This document shows positions 34,765-44,467 of a DNA stretch of 64,000 nucleotides, one piece after another. The notes under the pieces are model-generated. The model did not search any database, had not been told where the DNA came from, and saw only the letters and a program-made list of their open reading frames with translations. This stretch comes from Allolobophora icterica. Its lineage: Eukaryota; Annelida; Clitellata; Crassiclitellata; Lumbricidae. How positions within the stretch are numbered: the first letter of the stretch is position 1; each line of letters begins with the position of its first letter. The position numbers were made by a program, and so were the translations under genes. The DNA is taken from positions 49,157,846 through 49,221,845 of the forward strand of contig OY744607.1 of NCBI GenBank assembly GCA_963556255.1. Reading direction: 5' to 3'.

Positions 34765-35150
34765 TCATCTATCCCGGAATTTGCTACTGTCTTTGTGCTG
34801 TTCGTCACTCTCCCAGTCACCGTCGCCAGTGCTGAGCGCTCCATCTCTGTAGTTCTTCAGAGAATTACTTCACGAATTTGGCTATTCTAGCTTTACTCTG
34901 AGCAAATGTGTCTATCAAGTCATGAATATTCAATTGTTTTGCACATTCGATTTTCGATCGCAAGAAGAGCAAGACCATCAAGCCTGTCCTGTGAGGTAGT
35001 GGATCTAAGATAGGCCCTACGTCTTTATAAGTTTCAACTTGGAGAAGGAGCACTGGCAGCGGTGAATGGGAGAGTGGCAAAAGCACACAGGCAGTAGCCA
35101 ATTCCGGGATAGATGACGTGGAGTGAGAGCCAAATATGAGTTTCAGTATG
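34765..35150. pseudogene. hAT transposase C-terminal domain, as an inverted pair
   Basis: Minus strand 35150-34861: 'IPELATACVLLPLSHS' then, after a one-base shift, 'HRTGLMVLLFLRSKIECAKQ' and 'LIDTFAQSKARIAKF', matching the hAT C-terminal dimerisation domain (LPVTVASAERSFS... then LI.TFA..KAR). Plus strand 34765-34862 carries the start of the same domain ('FVTLPVTVASAERSISVV'). The two arms are inverse copies of one another. Confidence 0.7.
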
Positions 35151-35218
35151 TCCAACGCAGTTTTTGTTGTTTCGAGTCCCTTGCTGAACTCACGTCTGAA
35201 GGACCGCGCCTCTGACAA

Positions 35219-36435
35219 AAAATCGGGGCCGATGTCCGATTAATATGTTTGTTGCAGTTTTGTTGCTGCTAATTCCAAATGAACATCGGATAAGTGCAGA
35301 AGAGATTTGGGATAAAGAAAACTAAACGCTGCAGAAACTAAACACTGCCCTTCAAAACGACTCTTAAGCCGAGCCATTGCTGTTTACAATAGCGAAAAAT
35401 ACATGACTCTTGAAAGCTATTTCTGGTTCGATCGTCACTGTTCAGTTCACCAGAGAATTTATTTGTGCGACTCTTTCTAACTTCGGCGTAATCTTACAAA
35501 GAGCTGACTGATTGCTGTAGCTGTAGTAATGATAGATTCATATGAATCACGCATGTTAAGTCAAATGCCACAGAGAGAAGTCTGGTAGCTGTAGATAGGT
35601 CTATTTAGACTGATTGAAGTGCACGAGATGCACTGTCAATTGTCAGTAACAATTGTTCCCAAATGATAATAAATATATGAACTTATATTTCTCCATGTTT
35701 GGCTTCAAACCAGTGACATCACTTCTCTCCGTGGAATCTTTGCTCTCGAGACAAATTCAGATTCACAGCGTAGGCCTAACGTTTAAGGTTTAAGGCATTA
35801 GTAATGTTTCACGAAGTGAAGCAGATTAATTACTTATATTATATACTAATTACAAAAGCAAAACTACAAGAAGTTCAGAACTGCTATTCTAACTTAGAAG
35901 TTCCTTACCTTCAGTTGAGTCTTAGTTTCTCTGGTTCAAGAGAGCTTTAGCCGTCGATTAAAAATTTAATTAGAAGTCGTTTTTAAGTAAGCGAATGACT
36001 GTATTCTGAACAAGAAAGACGTATTGTACTTTCACGTGAGGCTGATGAGCACGAAGAATGCAGTCGTTGTAGACAGTGTAGTGTGTATAGGGTACAAGGC
36101 TTTTAGAGAGACATTGACAAAGAGACAGATTGCGACGGAGACAGAACGAGTGCGAGAGAAAATGAGAGAGACAAAGACAGAGAGCGAGCTACAGATGAAC
36201 AATTAGGCAGATAATATTACAGACATTGCTTAGCACTGGAGCTGAGAGATATGCGTATACCGTAAAGTGTATGCAGTGGTTGTACGCCTAAAAGGATCTG
36301 ACTCGTGGGTTTTCATTCTACTATGCGTCAATTAGGGTCAACTACCCCGACCTCGGCGACCTAGATAGACAACATGTACATATGTCTGTCCCTGTGTATC
36401 AAGTATCATATGAAGCATCAGTCATATATACAGGC
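35219..36435. other. hAT interior, no gene recognised
   Basis: AT-rich; probable eroded transposase body. The ORF at 36024-36206 has an Arg/Glu/Thr-rich low-complexity tail and no domain. Confidence 0.4.
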
Positions 36436-36441
36436 TATCCT

Positions 36442-37062
36442 ATCAAAAGGGCGACTTCGAAAGGGCGACCATCAAAAGGGCGCGTTCAAAAAGGCGCCGC
36501 TCATAAAGGCGCGTGTTTAAAAGGGCGCCGATCAAAAGAGCGCGCTATTGAAAGGGCGACAATCGAAAGGCGAACAATAGGTTTAAGTTCTGTTCTTCTA
36601 ATGTTAGTACGTAATTTTATTGATATTTCCATAGTTATTACTACTGTATTTAGAGATAATAATAACAATAACAACACTGTAAGTTTTTCATTTTAAACCT
36701 TCATTTATATACCGTCCGACCAGAGTAAAATATAAACCATAGCCGAGGTTAAAATACTGTCTGTCAATATGAGAGAATTGTTTCTTAACATGAAAAAATC
36801 AATCGTCATCAAAGTGTCATACAAGATTTTGTATTTGCGAATTGTTCTTTGGCTTGAACTTTTAGTTGGTTGACTTGGTTCCCAATTTTATGTTTTAAAG
36901 TCTATGGTTCTTCCAACTGCGAACTTTCTCGCCTTTTCGATTGTCGTCCTTTTAACAGCGCGCTCTTTTGATCGGCGCCCTTTTAAACACGCGCCTTTAT
37001 GAGCGGCGCCTTTTTGAACGCGCCCTTTTGATGGTCGCCCTTTCGAAGTCGCCCTTATGATA
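36442..37062. mobile_element. Element with AAAAGGGCGC-repeat terminal inverted repeats
   Basis: TIRs of about 135 bp, nearly identical between the two ends, each made of about ten degenerate copies of a 12-15-bp unit (ATCAAAAGGGCGC / TTTAAAAGGGCGCC). The interior is AT-rich without an ORF. Nested in the hAT. Confidence 0.8.
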
Positions 37063-37322
37063 GTAAATCAGTTCCTCAGGCTGCAGAGAGGCTCAGAGCT
37101 AGGTGGGCCTTGATGTGGTACTTTTGAACACCGTAGGCTAAATATGTCACAAAATGGAACAACGAACCAAATAAAAAATGTCTGCGCTCGGAGGAAAATG
37201 AAAGAATAGGGCACTAAAGCAGAATGTCACACAGGGTGCGCAGTAAGAAAGCTTGGGGGCCCTTTGGACCTCGGGGGCCCCTGGACTTTGTCCACTCTCG
37301 TTATATGGTTGTTGCGCCACTG

Positions 37323-37620
37323 CTTACTCCTCTACCATGTAAAGCCACATTATAAGAATCTTTACTCCAGATCTGACAAGACAAACGATGATGGCAAAGT
37401 GCATAGCATAAACCACCTTAAGAAAATCCTGGGAAATGACATGTGATCTCAAATGTTATTTATCCACGACGTGACAGGTTGCGACACGACTTCTCGCATA
37501 TTCGGTGCTGGCAAAGAAAATTTCAAGAAGCTTGTAAAAGAAGACACACTCCTTCGTTCATGTGCCAATGCATTCACCGTCACAAATCACACCACAATGA
37601 CCTAGGATGCTAAGTAGGCC
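37323..37620 (+). pseudogene. 3' part of the transposon-interrupted ORF
   Basis: Continues the plus-strand frame of 31990-32120: 'NLYSRSDKTNDDGKVHSINH', a TGA, then 'LFIHDVTGCDTTSRIFGAGK' and 'LLRSCANAFT'. The in-frame stop at 37443-37445 shows it is dead independently of the insertion. Confidence 0.6.
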
Positions 37621-37782
37621 TAATGACTGTCCCGTTTGGTCACAAGTGCACAGATTCCCTTGCGAAAATGCAACATAACAGGGTTGGACAGGCTTGCTAA
37701 AGCGGCCCGGGAAATTTGGTCATGGGCGGCCCATATTATCGAGCGCCGAAGGTACGAAACTTTTCAGAATAAGGGACCTAGG

Positions 37783-38353
37783 CAGTGTTGTATGCAAGAC
37801 ATCAACCTTCAAGACCGAGACGAGACCGAGACAGTAGAGTTCCGAGACCGAGACGAGACCGAGACAACGAGGTACCAAGACCGAGACCGAGACAGGAGGT
37901 TCAAGACAGCACAAGACAGTACAATACAATTTTGGCATTTATATACAGTGTTATCAAATAAAAAGCGATAAAAAACATGCATTACTTTCCGAGCTATTCT
38001 GAAACACCAGTACACTTTATAAACACAAGATCCTCAAGCATGGTGTCACCTAGACGTGCACGATGAGGACGCATAAAAAGTCCACTATGGCTGAAAACCC
38101 TTTCTACAGGAGCTGAAGTTGCAGGTACGCTGAATGTTTTTTCAATGAGAGGGACAGAACTTATCGAGACTGCTTGTTCGAGACAGATCAAGACTTTCGT
38201 TTCAAGACAGCATCTAAAATTCGAGAAACTGCCGCGAGACCGAGACGGAGACAACACAATAGGTTCCCAAGACCGAGATGAGACTGAGACATTAAAAAAC
38301 CTATCTCGAGACGTCTCGAGACCGAGACTGAGTCTCGAGACCATACAACTCTG
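37783..38353 (-). mobile_element. Short hAT element with perfect 8-bp target duplication
   Basis: TIRs CAGTGTTGTATG (left) and CATACAACTCTG (right). Flanked by GACCTAGG at 37775-37782 and 38354-38361. Minus strand 37994-38140 encodes the hAT C-terminal domain signature ('FSVPATSAPVERVFSHSGL', 'MRPHRARLGDTMLEDLVFIK'). Subterminal regions are GAGACCGAGAC repeats. The rest of the transposase is deleted. Confidence 0.9.
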
Positions 38354-38618
38354 GACCTAGGCCAATGCTTTTTGTAGCATTTAACATAAAATGGAGGGTA
38401 TTTTTAGTTATTAATGGGCCAAATGGCATAATATTGTTAAATGATTATTAAAAGATTAAGAAATTAACAGGTATGTGTTTTAAATTTGTGATTTGTCGTA
38501 AATTCGCTATTATGTTTGGAACCTACTGTCACATTATGTAGTGCACTGTGCACAGTTTAGTTTATTTGAAAACGTAACATCGTGATAGAATTAGTACACA
38601 CAACGTCACAAAGCACTC

Positions 38619-38895
38619 AGTAGATGACAAGTGAGCGTTTTGACGCAGGCTGTACAGAAGCGATTTGATATATTAGACTGTCTCTACAGAAAAGGGTCCA
38701 CAGAGGGCCCACAGGATCCACGGACCCTTACCAAAGATCGGTTTCCAAGCAGTGCCTATGGCTATCATGGCTAGAAGTCTTTTGAATCGTGGTGACCAGT
38801 AGCGGTTTCACATCGCAGCGGCGGGAAGCCAGTGCATCCAAGCCTTCTCGTGACCAACTAGCCTTTATAAACAGATCGGCTTTAAAGCTGTGCCT
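38619..38895 (+). repeat. Polinton left terminal inverted repeat
   Basis: Inverse copy of 55537-55813, same 277-bp length, about five mismatches and no indel seen by eye. Left flank bases 38614-38618 are CACTC. Confidence 0.95.
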
Positions 38896-40015
38896 CATTA
38901 TTTAAGCCCATCCTGTTGTCTATTCAGACATGTCAATCAAGGATTCGTAGGCTTGTCTGGCACACGAACCAGCAGCCGGCGCTGATAAATGGCTCAATAA
39001 CACCATCAACTAAAAAGGGAAGGGAAGTGTGCGTGCCAAGTAATTGATGTAGTCTATACACTGCATGATCCCGCACCTGTTGTTTACAGTCTCTCGCGCA
39101 TTAGTTCGCGCAATCTAGGTCAGTAACAACCATTCATCGTTGCCTTTAGCCATGGAATGTGTTTATAAGCCTATATGAGGCCTCGCGCACAACAGAACTA
39201 TTAACCATTGATCATGCCGTTAATCAGATGTAGAGTGCTCGTATTATGTTTGTATATATGTAGTAGGTTATTAATATATTTATAACCGTTATAATGAAGC
39301 AGTGCACCGCTTTCTGTTTAATAACATATAAACCTCTATTTAACATAACATAACATAACATTACAAGGTTTTAAGTGGCTCAGAAGACTATCATCTGTGT
39401 CAGAGCCTCTCTCTCGAGCTTCCTCTCAATTGCACCCCGTTCTAGTTATTTATTCTAGTTATGTATTCAAGTTATTTATTCTCTTGTTTCTGGTTGCGGT
39501 GGCTCCGCCTAATAAAACGAGTGTAATCATCGTGTTGCTTGAAACGTTGCTTAACCACGTTTGCTTGAAAGTCTGCAGCACTACAATATATGGACTGCTA
39601 TGTACAAAGTAATAGCCTGAATGAGTCTGTTTATCGAAAGGTTGAAACTGTGTTGCCAGGTCGTCTGGCTTTTGAGCCCACTGCTATTTTTAAGCAGTCC
39701 AGTTCAGATAAATGCGTGTATGGAATTACCGTGGTTTTTTGCTGTGCCGTTAACCTTGTGGCTGTTGCATTGTCTATATATCATGAAAACATGTGGGTTA
39801 GCACACTGGCTATAGTCATTTCCAAACGAACATAAATTTTTAAAGCGACCTGGAAAACCTATATTCACTTCAAAAAGGGGTCAGTCAGCGCGAAAATGGG
39901 TTAAACAGCATGTTTACCGCGCAAGAAAGATCATTCGTTTATCTGTGGTGTATATTTACTAAAGCACATAACAGAAAAAGGCTAAACATAGTACATTCGA
40001 TAGGCCTTTTGCAGC
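38896..40015. other. Polinton left non-coding region
   Basis: Between the TIR and the 95-bp repeats; includes an AACAT pentamer run (39346-39364). Short plus-strand ORFs (39397-39612, 39590-39835) have hydrophobic stretches but no recognised domain, and I do not call them genes. Confidence 0.45.
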
Positions 40016-40655
40016 ATAATGCGGGTGTGGTATCATTTCGGGACCGGTTGCCAAATTTGGACCCCCCATATATTTCGTTATAAATTAGAAAAAATCAAAC
40101 ATTCCGCGGTATAATGCGGGTGTGGTATCATTTCGGGACCGGTTGCCAAATTTGGACCCCCCATATATTTCGTTATAAATTAGAAAAAATCAAACATTCC
40201 GCGGTATAATGCGGGTGTGGTATCATTTCGGGACCGGTTGCCAAATTTGGACCCCCCATATATTTCGTTATAAATTAGAAAAAATCAAACATTCCGCGGT
40301 ATAATGCGGGTGTGGCATGACTCCGGGACCGGTTGCCAAATTTGGGCCCCCCATATATTTCGTTATAAATTAGAAAAATTAAGCATTCTGCTGTATTAGA
40401 AGTATAATGCGGGTGTGGTATCATTTCGGGACCGATTGCCAAATTTGGACCCCCCATAAATTTCGTTGTAAATTAGAAAAATTAAGCATTCTGCGGTATA
40501 ATGAGGGTGTGGTATGACTTCGGGACCGTTTGCCAAATTTGGACCCCCTGTAAATTTCGTTGTAAATTAGAAAAATAAGCCTTCCGCATTATTAGAAGCT
40601 AAATATGGATGTGACACTACTACGAAACGTCGGCAAAATGTTGACCCCCTCCTAA
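40016..40655. repeat. 95-bp tandem repeat in Polinton, about 6.5 copies
   Basis: Unit ATAATGCGGGTGTGG... with GACCGGTTGCCAAATTTGG and CCCCCCATATATTTCG. Copies start at 40016, 40111, 40206, 40301, 40404 and 40498, with a degraded seventh near 40590. The first three are essentially identical. Lies between the left TIR and the first gene; function unknown. Confidence 0.93.
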
Positions 40656-40719
40656 TCGTACGGCGGTGGCGCGCTAGGAATTACAGACTCACTACTCCAA
40701 CCGCCTACGACGAAAATTT

Positions 40720-41325
40720 TTATATCGTGGTTCGCGGAGAAGACCCAGCGCTGGTTAGTTTCTTGATTAGTTCTGCCACCATCTGGTCTTTGCTTTGACT
40801 CGGCAACTCTTTTTTTCCATTCTTGCTTTGTATATCACGTTTCATCGTTCTATATTTCTCCTCCTCTCCCAGAATAAGTTTATATTCTTCATCGCTAATA
40901 GCCGTGTCTTCCAACGCCCTAGAAATGTGGTCGTGTACTGTGTTTAGCTTACTTTCCGCCAAAATACAAATTTCGTCGTGTTTTGAAGCTTTAGCAACAA
41001 AACTTCTACTTACAACATTTCCAATAATATCCAGAAAACTCGTCGCTATGGCCAAACTCTCTAGAACAATACCAGGAATAAAACCAATACCAGTGGCTAG
41101 CATAGCTGCCCCACCCACCCCAGTTCCAAGACTAACTATAGCAAGGCCGGCCGAGGCCCCATTAGCCACATCTACAACCCTCTTATACTTTTTGCACAGT
41201 TGTCCTCGACTTATCGCCTCAGATCTCAGGAATGCTTCTACTTCACCGATCTTCTGCAGACGAAACGTCTGCGACTTCGTGTCTGACGAAATTGTCGGCT
41301 CCGTAAGCGTTGGATACAAAGCCAT
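40720..41325 (-). CDS. Polinton two-helix hydrophobic protein (201 aa)
   Basis: ATG start at 41323-41325, six bases after the preceding gene's stop. Order of features: polar N-terminus; two adjacent Gly/Ala-rich hydrophobic segments (about residues 52-75 and 78-100, 'GASAGLAIVSLGTGVGGAAM' in the first), which look like a membrane hairpin; a conserved-looking 'KHDEICILAESKLNT' helix; and a charged 'ISDEEYKLILGEEEKY' segment. I recall similar proteins in invertebrate Polinton-type elements and their host genomes, without an assigned function. Last gene of the tightly packed minus-strand block. Confidence 0.75.
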   Translation of the reverse strand: MALYPTLTEPTISSDTKSQTFRLQKIGEVEAFLRSEAISRGQLCKKYKRVVDVANGASAGLAIVSLGTGVGGAAMLATGIGFIPGIVLESLAIATSFLDIIGNVVSRSFVAKASKHDEICILAESKLNTVHDHISRALEDTAISDEEYKLILGEEEKYRTMKRDIQSKNGKKELPSQSKDQMVAELIKKLTSAGSSPRTTI

Positions 41326-41331
41326 TGTTTT

Positions 41332-41886
41332 TTATAGTTGCTCTATTAGTAAAGTTACGTTTAAGTCGATAGATGAAGTACTTTCAACGCCTCTCTTTTT
41401 GCCTTCAATTCGGAAACTCGTTTGTCCTGGAACGAATATTGTCCTAGATGCATCAAATTGTCCACTTTGAATGTCAACTGTACGATCGATGCTACCCCCA
41501 GCAGCTGCCGGTGCTATAACGCGAACTGTTGCATCACCACCGCAAACACCAAAGACTGTAAGCTTCCAGAACCCGCCCTCTAACGAAACCCCCTGATTGG
41601 TGGTTTGCAAAGTTATACACGGAAAACGCGCAGCGGTCAATGGAAGAGTTTGCCACGCAGTCGTGGTTACCGTTCCGGCCGCCGTATAGATATCGCGGTT
41701 GTGGTAATCGTCAGACACGAAGTCGATGTGCTGTTGAGGCACCGCGGTCAATAGCTCTGCGGTGGGCTTCGGGATGTCGTACCCCCAGTGGCCCACATCA
41801 CCTAGACTGTCTATGCTGTATTTGCACATGTCTATTTCTCCGTGTTGACGGAGATACCCCCGAATCTTGTAGTGCGTGTCAGTCAT
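41332..41886 (-). CDS. Polinton accessory protein (184 aa), unknown
   Basis: ATG at 41884-41886, six bases from the fibre gene stop and six before the next start, so clearly part of one transcription block. No signal peptide or transmembrane segment. The C-terminal half (about residues 75-184) is rich in beta-branched residues with alternating pattern, compatible with a jelly-roll or fibre-associated beta fold, which I infer from position and composition only. Not recognised by motif. Confidence 0.65.
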   Translation of the reverse strand: MTDTHYKIRGYLRQHGEIDMCKYSIDSLGDVGHWGYDIPKPTAELLTAVPQQHIDFVSDDYHNRDIYTAAGTVTTTAWQTLPLTAARFPCITLQTTNQGVSLEGGFWKLTVFGVCGGDATVRVIAPAAAGGSIDRTVDIQSGQFDASRTIFVPGQTSFRIEGKKRGVESTSSIDLNVTLLIEQL

Positions 41887-41892
41887 ACTTTT

Positions 41893-44064
41893 CTATACTA
41901 CTGACTGTCCCCCGTGTCTAAAATATGTATAGATCTGGAAGTGGGATATTCCAAAAGTACCTTGTGTTGGGCTGGTGGCCAAGACCACCAGCATGAATTT
42001 TTTGTGTACTGTGTCACTAGTGAAGGTGAACTCTTGTGCAGAATTAGTCAAAGCGACAGTGGAGGAAATGAGAGCAGGGACTCTCTGTGAATCGGTGGTT
42101 GGAACCCCATAAAACTTCCAGGACGTGATACGCGGAGCAGTAGGACTAGATCCCCCGGCCAGACTAACCTTCCATATTCGCACAGGCGTCGGGCATTCAA
42201 TCATTAAAAAAGTCCCTGTAACCCGATCCCCAATCTGGGTTCTCGATGTGGACGCCGTCTTCCACTCACCTCTCACACCCGAGTTGAATGCCATATGGGG
42301 CGGGTTAGTGGGTAAAGATTCGTTGGCTGAGGCAATAAAACCCGTTTCGGAAACGTTTCTGGAAAGGGGCGGAATATGGCCGCTGTAGTTGAGAATTTTG
42401 ATGCCCGTCACGTATCGCCTTTCATTAGCTATCTCACTGTCCACATACTGCTTGTTAGTCAAGTACTTTGGTCCCGCAGGCGCCGTATCATTATTCATAG
42501 TGGCATCAGTGATCAGCTGCGCCACTTGTTTTAAACTCGCGGCGTCACTATCAGATCCTGGAATTTCTGTTGGCAGCCCAGTCACTCTTTTACCACCCAT
42601 AGCCAGATCACCGGTCATGGTACTGCCGGATTTGAGCACGCACGCGTTCCTGACGATAACATCTTGCTCGTTGGCGTACCTCTTAGCAGCTTCAGCTTTC
42701 TGGTCCGCATAGAGTCTAACGGAAGCTCCAATCTCAGCGTTTTTCACGTCAACGTATCGTTTATTTGTCACATGCAACGGTTCTGTTGGTACTCTATCAC
42801 TCTTTGTCATGTTGTCGGCGATCAGCTTCGATACTTGTGCCATACTCGTCGCGTCGCTTTCGGACGTTGCTGCGCCCGTAGGGAGCCCAGTAACTCTTTT
42901 ACCGCCCATGATTAAATCACCAGTCATTGCATCACCAGCTTTAAGCACGCATGCGCTCCTAACGATAACATCTTGCTCGTTGGCGTACGTCTTAGCAGCT
43001 TCAGCTTTCTGGTCCGCATAGAGTCTAACTGAAGCTCCAATCTCAGCGTTTTTCGCGTCCACATACCGCTTGTTAGTCAAGTACTTTGGTCCAGCCGGCG
43101 CCGTATCATTATTCATAGTGGCGCTGCTGATCAGCTGCGTCACCTGTTTCAAATTCGCGGCGTCGCTATCGGATCCTGGAATTTCTGTTGGCAGCCCAGT
43201 CACTCTTTTGCCACCCATGGTCAAATCACCAGTCATAGAATCGCCGCTTTTGAGCACATGCCCGCCTCTTACGATAGCATGCTTCTCGCCCACATATCTT
43301 CTAGCGGTGGTGACCTTCTCATCCACGTACTGTCTGTAAGAAGCGTCGCGGGAATCTACATACCGCTTATTCACCACATGCAACGACTCCATTGGTACTC
43401 TATCGAGTTTAACTAGAGCGCCAGCGACCGCTGTTGACACTTGTTTCCAACTCGCTGCGTCGCTATCGGATCCTGAAATTTCTGTTGGGAGCCCAGTAAC
43501 TCGGTGGCCACCCATAACTAAACTTCCAGTCATTACGCCGCCTGATTTGAGCACGCACGCATTCCTGACGATAACATCTTGCTCGTTAACATAACTTTTA
43601 ACAATAAGGTCCTTGTCATCTGCATACCGCCTAACAGAATCTCTCAGCCCCGCATTCTTCTCGTCCGTGTACTGCCTGGCATCGATAAGTTTTTGGTCTG
43701 CATGATTTTCGGCCGCGGTCGCCTTCTGGTCCGCGTATCGTACCACTTGTGCCCAACTCGCAGCGTCGCTATCGGACGTTGCTGTGTCTGTGGGCAGCCC
43801 AGTAACTTTGTGACCACCCATTTTTAGAACGCCAGACATCGTTCCACCGGTGATTTGTAAGTTGTCCTGATCTATGATGTCTGCATAAGCCTTTGTCGCG
43901 GCGTCTGTTTCCATCGTGGGCGTTCCCACGTTTGTCAGTCGAAAACCTCCAGCCGACAGAATTCCCATCATGGTATCACCCGCTTTGTGGACGAGCCCAG
44001 CGGCGCTTATCTGCCCCCCTCCCACCCCACCTCCACCGTCTCTTCCAAATTTATCAACCGGCAA
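41893..44064 (-). CDS. Polinton fibre-like repeat protein (723 aa)
   Basis: Six repeats of a phage-tail-fibre-type module: M(T/S)G.L.MGG..VTGLPT followed by SD.DA(A/T). The first reads 'AGDTMMGILSAGGFRLTNVG'; the fourth to sixth are 'MTGDL.MGG'. They alternate with heptad-like charged stretches containing 'YADQKAEAAK' and 'NEQDVIVR', which look like trimeric coiled coil. The last 180 residues form a separate Trp/Thr/Ser-rich domain resembling an adhesion (discoidin/lectin-like) beta domain. By analogy it is the host-attachment fibre of the virion form. The 5'-most codon is TTG (44062-44064) with a stop two codons upstream; the first ATG is at residue 32. Confidence 0.85.
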   Translation of the reverse strand: MPVDKFGRDGGGGVGGGQISAAGLVHKAGDTMMGILSAGGFRLTNVGTPTMETDAATKAYADIIDQDNLQITGGTMSGVLKMGGHKVTGLPTDTATSDSDAASWAQVVRYADQKATAAENHADQKLIDARQYTDEKNAGLRDSVRRYADDKDLIVKSYVNEQDVIVRNACVLKSGGVMTGSLVMGGHRVTGLPTEISGSDSDAASWKQVSTAVAGALVKLDRVPMESLHVVNKRYVDSRDASYRQYVDEKVTTARRYVGEKHAIVRGGHVLKSGDSMTGDLTMGGKRVTGLPTEIPGSDSDAANLKQVTQLISSATMNNDTAPAGPKYLTNKRYVDAKNAEIGASVRLYADQKAEAAKTYANEQDVIVRSACVLKAGDAMTGDLIMGGKRVTGLPTGAATSESDATSMAQVSKLIADNMTKSDRVPTEPLHVTNKRYVDVKNAEIGASVRLYADQKAEAAKRYANEQDVIVRNACVLKSGSTMTGDLAMGGKRVTGLPTEIPGSDSDAASLKQVAQLITDATMNNDTAPAGPKYLTNKQYVDSEIANERRYVTGIKILNYSGHIPPLSRNVSETGFIASANESLPTNPPHMAFNSGVRGEWKTASTSRTQIGDRVTGTFLMIECPTPVRIWKVSLAGGSSPTAPRITSWKFYGVPTTDSQRVPALISSTVALTNSAQEFTFTSDTVHKKFMLVVLATSPTQGTFGISHFQIYTYFRHGGQSVV

Positions 44065-44092
44065 TTTTTATATACAAAAAGGTGACGGAAGT

Positions 44093-44467
44093 CTAACATA
44101 AGTCAAGCACGATATCTTCAAAATTCTTTCCAGCAGCGAGCTCTATTAGCACGGCTAGGCAGAGATGACCACATACCACATCATCTGGCCCCTGTAGCTG
44201 AAATGTTTGTGTTCTTATAGGATTTTTTAAATATCTAGAAATTTCGAGAGGCGGATCCAGCCCATAACTGTCAAAATAGACGGCTTTTGGTCCATCTATC
44301 CAATAGGCGACCCAGTGAGTACCATCACCAGAACCGGAATCCAGATTAACAACTCCACACTCCTTCTCACGAGCCACGGCGGGCAGACCATCTCGCATGA
44401 AAACACCGCGGAAATGCGGCAGCGCTCCGGCAACTTTCTCTATATCGAAGTTGCTAAGAGGTTTTAG
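44093..44467 (-). CDS. Adenain-like cysteine protease (C5 type)
   Basis: Virion maturation protease. Numbered from the ATG at 44396-44398 (101 residues): 'GTHWVAYW' with catalytic His28, 'VYFDSYG' with Asp43, Gln69, and 'VCGHLC' with nucleophile Cys76. The Gln-Cys spacing of seven equals that of adenovirus protease. The conserved N-terminal region of the family lies upstream of this ATG and is encoded in the same frame back to 44467 without any ATG. That frame overlaps the end of the pX gene in the -1 register at a slippery heptamer, so expression by -1 frameshift is proposed; loss of an ancestral start codon is the alternative. Confidence 0.85.
   Translation of the reverse strand, partial: LKPLSNFDIEKVAGALPHFRGVFMRDGLPAVAREKECGVVNLDSGSGDGTHWVAYWIDGPKAVYFDSYGLDPPLEISRYLKNPIRTQTFQLQGPDDVVCGHLCLAVLIELAAGKNFEDIVLDLC

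Larger units (their letters stand above)
32121..37322 (-). mobile_element. hAT transposon, 5.2 kb, 8-bp target duplication
   Basis: TIRs are CAGTGGCGTAACAAC (left) and GTTGTTGCGCCACTG (right). It is flanked by a perfect direct repeat CTTACTCC (32113-32120 and 37323-37330), the size expected for hAT. A decayed hAT C-terminal dimerisation domain is at 34861-35150 (minus). Several younger elements are nested inside. Removing the element with one duplicate restores the interrupted host frame. Confidence 0.85.

Noticed and set aside
39397..39835. Possible extra Polinton membrane protein genes on the plus strand
   Set aside because: Overlapping short frames, no match to known Polinton proteins, and opposite to the orientation of the adjoining gene block. 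Insufficient support.
40016..40655. CRISPR-like array of regularly spaced repeats
   Set aside because: The whole 95-bp unit repeats without unique spacers, and the sequence is animal DNA. It is a tandem repeat.
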